DNA of 64,000 nt from Caryophanales bacterium (GTDB lineage: Bacteria > Bacillota > Bacilli > Exiguobacteriales > Exiguobacteriaceae): positions 36,618 through 100,617 of the forward strand of contig CABJAC010000006.1 in the NCBI GenBank assembly GCA_902363455.1, written 5' to 3'. Position numbers and translations under genes: made by a program. The first letter of the stretch is position 1. Every line of letters starts with the position of its first letter. Positions 1 through 7,399 of the stretch are shown here, in pieces. The notes under the pieces are model-generated. The model had not been told where the DNA came from, did not search any database, and was given only the letters and a program-made list of their open reading frames with translations.

Positions 1-431
1 AAGCATACGCGGATCTCGAGACACGTCTCGCAAACGGAGCAGCACTCGACGTCTTCAAGAAGTTCATCGCAGCGCAAGGCGGCGACGCGTCACTCGTTGA
101 CGATATGTCAAAAGCACTCGAAACGAAGTTCGAAAAAGATTTCGTGGCGTCTAAAGCAGGATACGTCTCAGAGATCATCGCGGATGAAGTCGGTGTCGCA
201 GCGATGATTCTCGGTGCAGGCCGTGCGACGAAGACAGATGTCATCGATCACGCAGCAAGCGTTACATTATTCAAAAAGGTCGGCGACAAAGTCGAAGTCG
301 GTGATGTCATCGCGACACTCCGTTCGAACAAAGAAACACTCGACCAAGCAATTGAAAAAATGGATCATGCGTACCATATCAGTGAGACGAAGCCGGAAGC
401 ACGCCCGCTCGTTCATGCTGTCATTCAGTAA
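1..431 (+). CDS. pdp: Pyrimidine-nucleoside phosphorylase, C-terminal part (partial)
   Basis: The gene enters from the left edge and is read in the frame starting at base 3; only about 142 C-terminal residues are present. This part matches the C-terminal alpha/beta domain of thymidine/pyrimidine nucleoside phosphorylases, with the family-type stretches GYVSEIIADEVG, ILGAGRATK and GDKVEVGDVIATL (the last is a lipoyl-like fold). The enzyme cleaves pyrimidine (deoxy)nucleosides with phosphate in cytosolic nucleoside salvage. The catalytic N-terminal domain lies outside the window, so thymidine-only and broad specificity cannot be told apart. A strong terminator follows, making this the last gene of its operon. 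Confidence 0.88.
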   Translation, partial: AYADLETRLANGAALDVFKKFIAAQGGDASLVDDMSKALETKFEKDFVASKAGYVSEIIADEVGVAAMILGAGRATKTDVIDHAASVTLFKKVGDKVEVGDVIATLRSNKETLDQAIEKMDHAYHISETKPEARPLVHAVIQ

Positions 432-445
432 TCAATCATAAAAAA

Positions 446-480
446 AGAGTAGCGGACTTCGTCTGCTACTCTTTTTTTAT
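446..480 (+). terminator. Rho-independent terminator after pdp
   Basis: The stem AGTAGCGGAC/GTCTGCTACT around a TTC loop is followed by a run of seven T. It begins about 15 bases after the pdp stop codon. Confidence 0.9.
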
Positions 481-533
481 GGTAAAATCGAAAGTGTAAA
501 AAATTGGTATTCCAAAAACGAGGAGGGTTTTTA

Positions 534-1193
534 TTGAAGCTTATGAAGCGTTTGGTCATCGTGATCTTCAGTCTAATCGGAGTCATCGGATGTGGAGTTG
601 TAATACTGGTTTTTGCCTTTTGGCAAGATGCGAAGCCAGACGCAGCACAAGAAGAGAAAATAAAAAGCGAAGCCAAGATTTACTTAGAGAAGCAGAAGTA
701 CCTTCCAGACGCGCGGGTGACCGGTAGTGTTTACGATAGTATGGGGAATTTTTCGTTTGAATACGCAGCTCGAGCTGTTGATGAAAAAACGAATACGGAA
801 TTTTTAATCTATCAGACTGAAGAATCGGGGACATTCGTTGATTCGTATCATGCGTCACTTTGGGAAGATCGCTTAGAACGAAGCATCACGTCGCCTACTC
901 TCGAAAGGTTGGATGAGGAGTTGATTGTGCGGGTTCTTTATGATAACGATGAGATCCAACAGCTTGGTACCGATCGTTTTGACTCAAACGCCTATTTGCG
1001 TGCTGACGTGGCACCGACGATTTTAATTGACGTGCCACGCAAGCGACACGAACGGGATAAAGCGCTGATCACGGCGTGGGCAAAGTCGCTACGCGAGCAA
1101 AAGATCCTTCGACATATGACGGTCAAGATAGACTATGTTTCGAAAAAGGGTGAATTGCTTGAGAACGGAAATTCACTATTCGTGACATTTTAA
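534..1193 (+). CDS. Membrane-anchored protein of unknown function
   Basis: I do not recognise a family. The TTG at 534 is chosen because a clear AGGAGG (521-526) lies 7 bases upstream; an upstream TTG at 504 would place that ribosome binding site inside the gene. The 219-residue product has basic residues, then a single hydrophobic segment (about residues 6-29, VIVIFSLIGVIGCGVVILVF), then about 190 polar residues, so it is probably anchored with its body outside the cell. There is a Cys inside the hydrophobic stretch but no proper lipobox. It sits alone between two transcription units. It may bind or sense something at the membrane, but nothing in the sequence supports a particular role. Confidence 0.75.
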   Translation: MKLMKRLVIVIFSLIGVIGCGVVILVFAFWQDAKPDAAQEEKIKSEAKIYLEKQKYLPDARVTGSVYDSMGNFSFEYAARAVDEKTNTEFLIYQTEESGTFVDSYHASLWEDRLERSITSPTLERLDEELIVRVLYDNDEIQQLGTDRFDSNAYLRADVAPTILIDVPRKRHERDKALITAWAKSLREQKILRHMTVKIDYVSKKGELLENGNSLFVTF

Positions 1194-1276
1194 AAATGGA
1201 TTGAAAAACGAGAGTGTTCGCTTACCATTTGATTTGTTATACTGGAAATACTTGTAATGGAAAAGGGGGAACTTTC

Positions 1277-2281
1277 ATGAAACCACTACGCTTACAAAAA
1301 GGCGATACGATTGCGATTCTCTCGCCGGCATCAGCGGTCGCAGCGTATGTACCGCGTCGTCTGCAACGAGGGATCGAGACACTTGAACGGATGGGTTTTC
1401 AGGTCCTCGTGATGCCGAACACGACAGCGATTCACAGTCATACGGCAGGCACAATCGGGGAACGGATTCAAGATTTACATATGGCATTTCAAAATCCAGA
1501 CGTCAAAGCAATCATTTCAACGATTGGCGGCTTTAACTCACATCAGTTGCTCGATGAACTCGACTACGATTTAATCCGCAACAATCCAAAAATCTTCATG
1601 GGCTACAGTGATATTACGGCTCTTCTGTCCGGCATTCATACGAAAACCGGTTTGACGACGTTCGTCGGACCTGCTATTTTACCGCAATTTGGTCAACTGC
1701 ATGGTCTCGATGAGTATACAAAAAAATGGTTCGAAAAAACGCTCATGCAGACGGAGCCGATCGGTCAAATTGAAGCATCGGATGAATGGACGGATGAAGG
1801 TTTGCGCTGGGACATCAATGATGACCGGAGACGGACGCACGTCGTCAATGAGGGATACGTCGTCGCCCGCGCAGGAGAAGGGACAGGACCGATCATCGCC
1901 GGCAATCTCGGGACACTGCTGTTGCTTGCCGGGACACCGTATATGCCGTCGCTCGACGGTGCTGTTTTAATGCTTGAAGATGACGAAAGTGAGACACCGG
2001 CGACAATCGACCGGTACTTTACACAACTCCGTCATCTCGGGGCATATGAAAAGATTTCGGCGATTGTCGTCGGACGTTTTCACGGAAAAGTCGAGTTTGA
2101 TCCTGACTTCACGCTGAAGGACATTCTCCTGCGGGCGACCCGTGGATATGACTTCCCGATTGTACTTGAGGCGGACTTCGGACATACCGATCCGGTCTTC
2201 CCGTTACCAAACGGTATTCAGGCATCGGTGACCGCGGGGGAAACGGTTGTACTCGAAATTCTTGAATCCGCTGTCGAATGA
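1277..2281 (+). CDS. S66-family LD-carboxypeptidase (LdcA/MccF-like)
   Basis: The 334-residue product starts at ATG 1277 behind AAAGGGGGAA. It belongs to the peptidase S66 family: the N-terminal SPASAV motif, the nucleophile-elbow sequence MGYSDITALLSG (Ser about 111), a Glu-rich middle motif LMLEDDESE and the C-terminal FGHTDP, which carries the catalytic His. Family members cut the L-D bond of muropeptide tetrapeptides during murein recycling, or inactivate microcin C-like peptide-nucleotides (MccF). No signal peptide is visible, so it should be cytoplasmic. Recycling and self-immunity roles cannot be separated from sequence alone. Confidence 0.87.
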   Translation: MKPLRLQKGDTIAILSPASAVAAYVPRRLQRGIETLERMGFQVLVMPNTTAIHSHTAGTIGERIQDLHMAFQNPDVKAIISTIGGFNSHQLLDELDYDLIRNNPKIFMGYSDITALLSGIHTKTGLTTFVGPAILPQFGQLHGLDEYTKKWFEKTLMQTEPIGQIEASDEWTDEGLRWDINDDRRRTHVVNEGYVVARAGEGTGPIIAGNLGTLLLLAGTPYMPSLDGAVLMLEDDESETPATIDRYFTQLRHLGAYEKISAIVVGRFHGKVEFDPDFTLKDILLRATRGYDFPIVLEADFGHTDPVFPLPNGIQASVTAGETVVLEILESAVE

Positions 2282-2384
2282 GTAAAAAACCTGCGTTTTG
2301 CGTGAAGATTTGATACACTAGGTAACGGAGCCGCGAATGTCGTGGCGAACACCATAGCTGAAAAGCGCGAAAGGTTGGTATACG

Positions 2385-2822
2385 ATGCAAAAAACTGGAT
2401 ATATCTTATTAGAAGACGGAAATAAAATTGAGTTTGAATTGTTTAACGACGATGCACCAATCACAACAGAAAACTTCGAGAACCTTGCGAACTCGAACTT
2501 CTACGACGGATTGAACTTCCACCGTGTCATCCCTGGTTTCGTCTCACAAGGCGGTTGCCCGATCGGAAACGGTACAGGCGGATCAGGTAAGACGATTCCG
2601 TGTGAAACGTCAACATCATACCCGCACAAGCATAAAGCCGGTTCACTTTCAATGGCACATGCTGGTCGCAACACGGGATCAAGCCAATTCTTCGTCGTTC
2701 ATGAGCCGCAACCACATTTAGACGGCGTTCACACAGTCTTTGGACAAGTGACGTCAGGTCTTGAGCACGCTACAAAAATGAAACAAGGCGCTGGCATTAA
2801 AGAAATTCGTGTCGAAGCGTAA
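2385..2822 (+). CDS. ppiB: Cyclophilin-type peptidyl-prolyl cis-trans isomerase
   Basis: The 145-residue cytosolic cyclophilin catalyses cis-trans isomerisation of X-Pro bonds. The active-site motif FHRVIPGFVSQGG, the SMAHAG segment, GSQFFVV and the terminal LDGVHTVFGQV are all present, and length fits the single-domain bacterial class. The start ATG 2385 follows GAAAGGTTGG. It is monocistronic, with its own perfect hairpin terminator. In B. subtilis ppiB lies close to the riboflavin operon and ribT, and ribT is found less than 1 kb downstream here, so the neighbourhood is partly conserved. Confidence 0.95.
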   Translation: MQKTGYILLEDGNKIEFELFNDDAPITTENFENLANSNFYDGLNFHRVIPGFVSQGGCPIGNGTGGSGKTIPCETSTSYPHKHKAGSLSMAHAGRNTGSSQFFVVHEPQPHLDGVHTVFGQVTSGLEHATKMKQGAGIKEIRVEA

Positions 2823-2829
2823 GTGATTT

Positions 2830-2866
2830 CTTCCCTTCTTTGATCAAAGAAGGGAAGTTTTTTTTT
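2830..2866 (+). terminator. Terminator after ppiB
   Basis: This is a perfect 14-base-pair inverted repeat, CTTCCCTTCTTTGA/TCAAAGAAGGGAAG, followed by nine T. Confidence 0.93.
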
Positions 2867-2916
2867 CGTTGAATACGGGAAATGAGAACAAGAACTGAAA
2901 AATGAAGGAGCGATTC

Positions 2917-3447
2917 ATGATGCGTTTAGCAGGGAAAAAAATTATCCAACTTGTCAGCAATGATTTTGAAGATCTAGAACTGTGGTACCCGGTCCACCGC
3001 TTGCGTGAAGAAGGGGCGATTGTTGAGATCGTCGGAGAAAAGGCCGGTGAAAAATACATCGGAAAGTACGGTGTGCCGATCGTCTCGGATAAAGCGTTTG
3101 ACGACATCACACCGTCTGAGTATGATGCGATTCTTGTACCGGGAGGCTGGTCACCGGATCTATTACGCCGGTTTGATTCCGTCCTCGCCATGGTCCGCCA
3201 TTTTGATGAAACGAAGCAACCGATCGGTCAGATCTGTCACGCAGGATGGGTCTTGATTTCTGCAGGTGTCTTGAATGGTGTCCATGTCACGAGTACACCG
3301 GGAATCAAGGATGATATGACAAACGCCGGAGCAACGTGGCACGATGAAGCGGTCGTCGTTGACGGCCATATCATTTCGAGCCGTCGTCCACCCGATTTAC
3401 CGGATTACATGCGCGAATTCATCAAGGTACTTGAAGGGAAAAATTAA
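2917..3447 (+). CDS. DJ-1/PfpI family protein (YfkM/GSP18-like)
   Basis: The 176-residue protein of the DJ-1/PfpI superfamily has the nucleophile elbow GQICHAGWVL with Cys at about residue 107, preceded by the YDAILVPGG strand-turn and the early acidic residues of DFEDLE. Members include general stress proteins, cysteine peptidases and deglycase-type enzymes; true activity is unclear for most. The ATG at 2917 is preferred: AAGGAG at 2905-2910 is 6 bases upstream, and the in-frame ATG 2902 would overlap that site. ATG 2920 is an equally spaced alternative. A palindromic hairpin follows. Confidence 0.88.
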   Translation: MMRLAGKKIIQLVSNDFEDLELWYPVHRLREEGAIVEIVGEKAGEKYIGKYGVPIVSDKAFDDITPSEYDAILVPGGWSPDLLRRFDSVLAMVRHFDETKQPIGQICHAGWVLISAGVLNGVHVTSTPGIKDDMTNAGATWHDEAVVVDGHIISSRRPPDLPDYMREFIKVLEGKN

Positions 3448-3471
3448 GCACAACTTGACCGTTCGAATATC

Positions 3472-3495
3472 CCTCCCTGTCACGTGACAGGGAGG
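3472..3495 (+). terminator. Perfect 24-base palindrome after the DJ-1 gene
   Basis: CCTCCCTGTCAC is followed immediately by GTGACAGGGAGG. The T tract after it is weak (CATCGTTTT), so it is either a poor terminator or a binding site; a terminator fits its place just after the stop codon. Confidence 0.6.
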
Positions 3496-3647
3496 CATCG
3501 TTTTGGATCGGGGATACCGGTTCAGCTTGCATTTTTTAGTTGATTTGACGAAAAATGAAGCATTTCGAGTCGAGAAGGTGTAGAATAAACAAGTCTCAGT
3601 CGATCATATTCCTGAGAGTTGTTGAAACTAGGAAGGTGTAGAATCAG

Positions 3648-3995
3648 ATGCTCGTAAAATATAAAAAGTTGAATGAACGGACCGCGATGGGGTTAATCGC
3701 TTATTCGTGCGAAGTGAAGGATCCAAAGTATTTGCTTGAAACGGTTCAAACCTATGAACAAGATGAGAATCAACAGTTGTATCTCTATAAACAGGAAGAA
3801 GACTTTATCGGTGTCATCGGGTTTCAATTGGTGGATGGCCACGCTGAATTGAAACATATCGCCTTGTCCCCATCTTTTCGCGGGGAACGCATGTCATATC
3901 TGTTGCTCGATGAAGCGGAAAAGATGTTGCGGATGGAGATTTCAGGTGCAACGGACGAAACGCGTCTGCTTGTTGAGAAATGGAAAAACCAATAA
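3648..3995 (+). CDS. ribT: RibT-like GNAT-fold protein (orphan)
   Basis: The 115-residue small GNAT-fold protein resembles B. subtilis RibT in its opening (MLVKYKK...AMGLIAY), the strand EEDFIGVIGF and the acetyl-CoA-binding-like segment IALSPSFRGERMSYLLL. RibT is the last gene of the riboflavin operon in Bacillus and its biochemical role is unsettled. Here it stands alone: no ribD, ribE, ribA or ribH lies beside it, and I see no FMN riboswitch in the 200 bases upstream. AGGAAGGTG precedes ATG 3648. It is shorter than B. subtilis RibT (about 124 residues). Confidence 0.8.
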   Translation: MLVKYKKLNERTAMGLIAYSCEVKDPKYLLETVQTYEQDENQQLYLYKQEEDFIGVIGFQLVDGHAELKHIALSPSFRGERMSYLLLDEAEKMLRMEISGATDETRLLVEKWKNQ

Positions 3996-4036
3996 AAACC
4001 GGTCCATGTAATTACGGACCGGTTTTTCATTTTTTT
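3994..4036. terminator. Bidirectional terminator between ribT and ypuF
   Basis: AAAAACCGGTCC at 3994 pairs with GGACCGGTTTTT ending at 4027. It has A and T tracts on both sides and serves both convergent genes; the ypuF stop codon lies at its right edge. Confidence 0.9.
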
Positions 4037-4491
4037 TGCCGCGCTGTAAGTGCTATCTGTCGGGCCGTGATGACATCCTGTCGATCTCGCAGCACATGTT
4101 TATGTCGTAAAAACGACAAGTCCTGCAACCGTTCAATCGGCAGATTGTTGATTCGTTGTTCCAAGTCGGGTGTGAGCGGCAACGGAATATGCTCGTAGTC
4201 GGTCTGCATGAATACCGGTTGTAAGGCAAGCAGACGATGAACATCGATGCCTTGAGTGGAAAGTGAACCGGCATGGTACTCAAGTTTTTGGAACGCTTTT
4301 GGATAGGTCCGCATGGCACCTGCTGAATTGCCTCGTCGGTGATGATAGCGGGCGACGGCGAGCTGAATCAATGCGACGAGCGATTCATCTTGCCGTTGTC
4401 CAGCCTGCCATAGTTCTTCAAGTACTTCATGGCATTCAAAATAGTCATGCTGTACATTAAATTCATATGCAAATTGTTCGATCGGATGCAT
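4027..4491 (-). CDS. ypuF: DUF309 family protein YpuF
   Basis: The 154-residue protein of the DUF309 family has the family core FNVQHDYFECHEVLEELW, then LIQLAVARYHHRRGN and a Gly-Ala-rich helix. The family has no established biochemical function; the HExxExxW motif suggests a helical bundle with a possible metal site. The start is the ATG at 4491, behind GGAGAT on the minus strand; a longer reading frame to 4587 lacks a site. In B. subtilis ypuF also lies between ribT and scpA, which supports orthology. It is divergent from scpA. Confidence 0.82.
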   Translation of the reverse strand: MHPIEQFAYEFNVQHDYFECHEVLEELWQAGQRQDESLVALIQLAVARYHHRRGNSAGAMRTYPKAFQKLEYHAGSLSTQGIDVHRLLALQPVFMQTDYEHIPLPLTPDLEQRINNLPIERLQDLSFLRHKHVLRDRQDVITARQIALTARQKK

Positions 4492-4542
4492 GGGGTGATC
4501 TCCTTTCCTTTTAATATAGCATAGTCGAAGTCCTGTGATGTG

Positions 4543-4551
4543 TGGTATACT
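4543..4551 (+). promoter_or_regulatory. Extended -10 promoter for scpA
   Basis: TGGTATACT (TGnTATACT) lies 35 bases before the scpA start. No good -35 is seen, as expected for an extended -10 promoter. Inferred from motif only. Confidence 0.5.
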
Positions 4552-4585
4552 AAGGCGCAAAAAACGTTGATGGGCAGGGAGAATC

Positions 4586-5341
4586 ATGGAATCATACAGT
4601 GTAAAGATGGATGCGTTTGAAGGCCCGTTGGATTTGTTGTTGCATTTGATTGGAAAACTTGAGATTGACCTGTATGATATTTCCGTATCAATCGTGACGG
4701 ATCAATATGTGTCCTATATCCGGGCGATGCAACATCTGGAACTTGATGTTGCCAGTGAATATCTTGTCATGGCCGCGACACTCTTGCAATTAAAAAGTAA
4801 ACAACTGTTACCTGTCGAACAGACGGATTTCGAAGAAGTTCCTGATTTTGAAGAGGATCCGACACGTGAAGGGTTGATTCAGCAACTGATTGAATATAAA
4901 GCATACAAGGAAGCCGCACTTGTTTTAAAGGAAAAAGAAGAAGCACGGCTTGAACTTTTTTCAAAGCAACCGGAAGATTTGTTGGCTTATCTGGATACGG
5001 AGACACAGGATTATAATGGAAACCTGTCTTTCAGCGACTTGTTGCGCGCGTATGAAAAGATGCGGCAACGCGCTGCCTGGAAAGTGCGCCGTTCGAAAAC
5101 GGTCAAACGGGAAGAGCGGACGCTTGAACAACAGATGATTCAAGTTTCTGAATATGTGCTCGGCAATAAAGGGACGACATTTTTTGGATTCTTCACGGAA
5201 CAACCGACCGTCGAAGAATTGGTCGTCAGTTTTCTGGCAGTACTCGAACTTGTCAAGCAACGGGTCATCGTTTGTGAACAGATGAGTGACGATATTCTGT
5301 TGCGTGCCTTAGTAAAGGAGGAGAATCAGATTGGCGTTTGA
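4586..5341 (+). CDS. scpA: Segregation and condensation protein A
   Basis: The 251-residue kleisin subunit of the SMC-ScpA-ScpB condensin bridges the SMC heads and organises and segregates the nucleoid. The N-terminal hallmark [21 protein letters not shown] is present, followed by the helical [10 protein letters not shown] segment, an acidic linker and the C-terminal winged-helix part that contacts the SMC head. ATG 4586 follows CAGGGAG. It overlaps scpB by 11 bases, so translation is likely coupled. It opens the scpA-scpB-rluB operon. Confidence 0.95.
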   Translation: MESYSVKMDAFEGPLDLLLHLIGKLEIDLYDISVSIVTDQYVSYIRAMQHLELDVASEYLVMAATLLQLKSKQLLPVEQTDFEEVPDFEEDPTREGLIQQLIEYKAYKEAALVLKEKEEARLELFSKQPEDLLAYLDTETQDYNGNLSFSDLLRAYEKMRQRAAWKVRRSKTVKREERTLEQQMIQVSEYVLGNKGTTFFGFFTEQPTVEELVVSFLAVLELVKQRVIVCEQMSDDILLRALVKEENQIGV

Positions 5342-5903
5342 TCGAATCATTGAAAGTTTATTGTTCGTCGTCGGAGATGATGGGATTGATCCGCGTGGTC
5401 TGAGTCAAGTTCTTGAAATCAGTGAGGCGGCGGCACGGGAACAACTGCATGCGCTTCAACAGACATTCGAAGCGGATGAACGGGTATTGCAAATCGTCGA
5501 GTCCGGTGGTGTGTTTAAGATGGTCACCCGAAAAGAAATGTCACCGTATGTACAGGCTTACGCCGGTTCCTTGGCAGAAGACAGTCTATCGCGTGCCGCA
5601 ATGGAGACGCTTGTCATCATTGCCTACAAACAGCCGGTTACCCGTGCGGACATCGAAGTCATTCGCGGTGTCAAGACGGAGCGTGTCATCCACACGTTGA
5701 GTGCCAAAGGATTAATTGATGAAGCCGGGCGCGCCAAAGGCGTCGGGCGTGCAAAATTGTATAAAACGACGGATCATTTTTTGGATCACTTCGGACTGAA
5801 CAGTATCGAAGAATTGCCGCCGCTTGAGTTTGAAGAAACATTGGAAGCGGATGGGGATTTGTTTTTCCGGAATGAACCGTCACTAGAGGAGAGAATAAAT
5901 TAA
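5331..5903 (+). CDS. scpB: Segregation and condensation protein B
   Basis: The 190-residue dimeric winged-helix partner of ScpA in the SMC complex. Two winged-helix domains can be seen, with family motifs [20 protein letters not shown] and [12 protein letters not shown], then [15 protein letters not shown]. Translation starts at TTG 5331, within the end of scpA, with AAAGGAGGAGA placed 6-10 bases upstream. Its stop TAA shares one base with the ATG of rluB. In B. subtilis the next genes are ypuI, dacB, spmA and spmB; none is present here. Confidence 0.95.
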   Translation: MAFDRIIESLLFVVGDDGIDPRGLSQVLEISEAAAREQLHALQQTFEADERVLQIVESGGVFKMVTRKEMSPYVQAYAGSLAEDSLSRAAMETLVIIAYKQPVTRADIEVIRGVKTERVIHTLSAKGLIDEAGRAKGVGRAKLYKTTDHFLDHFGLNSIEELPPLEFEETLEADGDLFFRNEPSLEERIN

Positions 5904-6664
5904 TGGAACGTCTACAAAAAATTATTGCCCAAGCCGGTGTCGCATCACGACGCAAGGCGGAAGAACTGATTACAGAAGGACGCGTTAAAGTCAACGGGAA
6001 AGTCATCACGGAACTCGGGACAAAAGTTGGCGGACGTGCAGAAGTCGAAGTGGACGGTGTCAAACTCGAACGCGAAGAACACGTCTACTACATGCTTTAC
6101 AAGCCAACAGGTGTCGTTTCGACAGTGGAAGATGACAAAGGCCGCAAAACGGTTGTTGATCTCGTTCCACCGGGTCACCGTGTGTTCCCGGTCGGTCGTC
6201 TCGACTACAATACAAGCGGATTGCTTCTCTTGACGAACGATGGTGAGTTTTCGAATCTTTTACTTCATCCGAAATACAAAGTACCGAAACGCTATATTGT
6301 CAAAATCAAAGGTGTGCCGGATTATTATCATGTGAAAGGTCTCGAAAAAGGTGTCGTCTTACCGGATGGCTTCAAAACCGGTAAAGCACGTGTCGAGATG
6401 CGGGATGTCGATAAGAAGAAAAACACGGCAATCTTGGAAATGGTCATTTATGAAGGCCACAACCGCCAAGTCCGACAAATGGTCGAAACACTTGGGGCAG
6501 AAGTGATTAAGCTGAAGCGGGAACAATTCGGTTTCTTGACACTGGCTGGACTGACATCAGGTGACTGGCGTGAACTTTCGAAAAAAGAAGTTAATCAATT
6601 GCGTGAGCTGGCGGATCCTGTTGCTCCCCCTACGAAAAGACGTAAGAACACAAAAAAACGTTAA
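5903..6664 (+). CDS. rluB: 23S rRNA pseudouridine synthase RluB
   Basis: The 253-residue enzyme converts a uridine in helix 89 of 23S rRNA (E. coli U2605) to pseudouridine. An S4 RNA-binding domain occupies about residues 1-60 (IAQAGVASRRKAEELI), followed by the RsuA/RluB/E/F catalytic domain with GRLDYNTSGLLLLTNDG (catalytic Asp about 101) and the later YEGHNRQVRQM motif. The basic lysine/arginine tail is typical. It starts one base before the end of scpB and ends the operon at a hairpin terminator. Confidence 0.94.
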   Translation: MERLQKIIAQAGVASRRKAEELITEGRVKVNGKVITELGTKVGGRAEVEVDGVKLEREEHVYYMLYKPTGVVSTVEDDKGRKTVVDLVPPGHRVFPVGRLDYNTSGLLLLTNDGEFSNLLLHPKYKVPKRYIVKIKGVPDYYHVKGLEKGVVLPDGFKTGKARVEMRDVDKKKNTAILEMVIYEGHNRQVRQMVETLGAEVIKLKREQFGFLTLAGLTSGDWRELSKKEVNQLRELADPVAPPTKRRKNTKKR

Positions 6665-6677
6665 TTTGTAAAGCGAG

Positions 6678-6712
6678 AAGCTCAGCCTGCGGGTTGAGTT
6701 TTCTTTGTTTGT
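6678..6712 (+). terminator. Terminator after rluB
   Basis: CTCAGCC pairs with GGTTGAG (one G-T wobble) around a TGCG loop, followed by TTTTCTTTGTTT. Confidence 0.75.
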
Positions 6713-6742
6713 GACAAAACGATTAACGTATTTCACATTCTG

Positions 6743-6770
6743 TCAACAATTAAGCGATTTCAAGTACAAT
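6743..6770 (+). promoter_or_regulatory. Candidate promoter of resABC
   Basis: TCAACA (6743-6748) and TACAAT (6765-6770) are separated by 16 bases, ending 20 bases before the resA start. The -10 is good and the -35 is weak, so an activator is likely. TGTGA (near 6710) and TTTCACA (near 6731) half-sites lie upstream. Confidence 0.4.
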
Positions 6771-6790
6771 ATGGGTGGAGGCGGTGCAAC

Positions 6791-7381
6791 ATGAAAAAAA
6801 CGAATCAAAATCCGGATGAGCGGCTGGCAGCCGCAAAGCAAAAGAAGAAAAAACGTTCATTTTGGCGATTGATGATCATGACGATGGTGCTATTCGCCGG
6901 TGCGGTCGTTATTATGCAATTTGTCGATCAGGCGACACGTGACAAAGACGGACGTGTTCTTGCAGGAGATGACGCGCCGGGATTCGCGCTTGTCGATTTG
7001 TATGGGGAAAAACAACATACGATGGACGAGTACAAAGGCAAAGGACTTTTACTCAATTTCTGGGGTACATTCTGCGAGCCGTGTAAAAAAGAAATGCCGT
7101 TGATCAACGATAATTATGACATGATGCAAAAAGAAGGCGTTAATTTTGCGGCAGTCAACGTCGGGGAGACACCGGTCCGAGTGTCAAGCTTCATCAAGGA
7201 AATCGGTGGAACTAATTATCCGGTCTTGATGGACACGAACAGTGCCGTTGAGAAAGCGTACGGAATTTACAACTTACCTGTGACGTTCATCATCAACAAA
7301 GAAGGTAAAGTTGTTGAAAAGTATGAAGGTGAGATTGACCAAGCGAAGTTGGAAGAAATGATTAAAAAAGCAAACGAGTAA
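6791..7381 (+). CDS. resA: Thiol-disulfide oxidoreductase ResA
   Basis: The 196-residue membrane-anchored thioredoxin-like protein reduces the CXXCH cysteines of apocytochrome c before haem attachment. It has a basic N-terminus, one membrane anchor (about residues 25-44), and an extracytoplasmic domain with WGTFCEPCKKEMP (Cys95 and Cys98) and the cis-Pro region YNLPVTFIINKEG. The CEPC active site is the one typical of ResA. A GGAGG site precedes ATG 6791. It is the first gene of resABC, 18 bases before resB. Confidence 0.95.
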   Translation: MKKTNQNPDERLAAAKQKKKKRSFWRLMIMTMVLFAGAVVIMQFVDQATRDKDGRVLAGDDAPGFALVDLYGEKQHTMDEYKGKGLLLNFWGTFCEPCKKEMPLINDNYDMMQKEGVNFAAVNVGETPVRVSSFIKEIGGTNYPVLMDTNSAVEKAYGIYNLPVTFIINKEGKVVEKYEGEIDQAKLEEMIKKANE

Positions 7382-7399
7382 CGCATCGAGGGGGAATTT

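Noticed and set aside
504..533. Upstream TTG start for the anchored protein
   Set aside because: The AGGAGG at 521-526 would then lie inside the gene.
3448..3647. FMN riboswitch before ribT
   Set aside because: Looked for the conserved core and stems; none seen.
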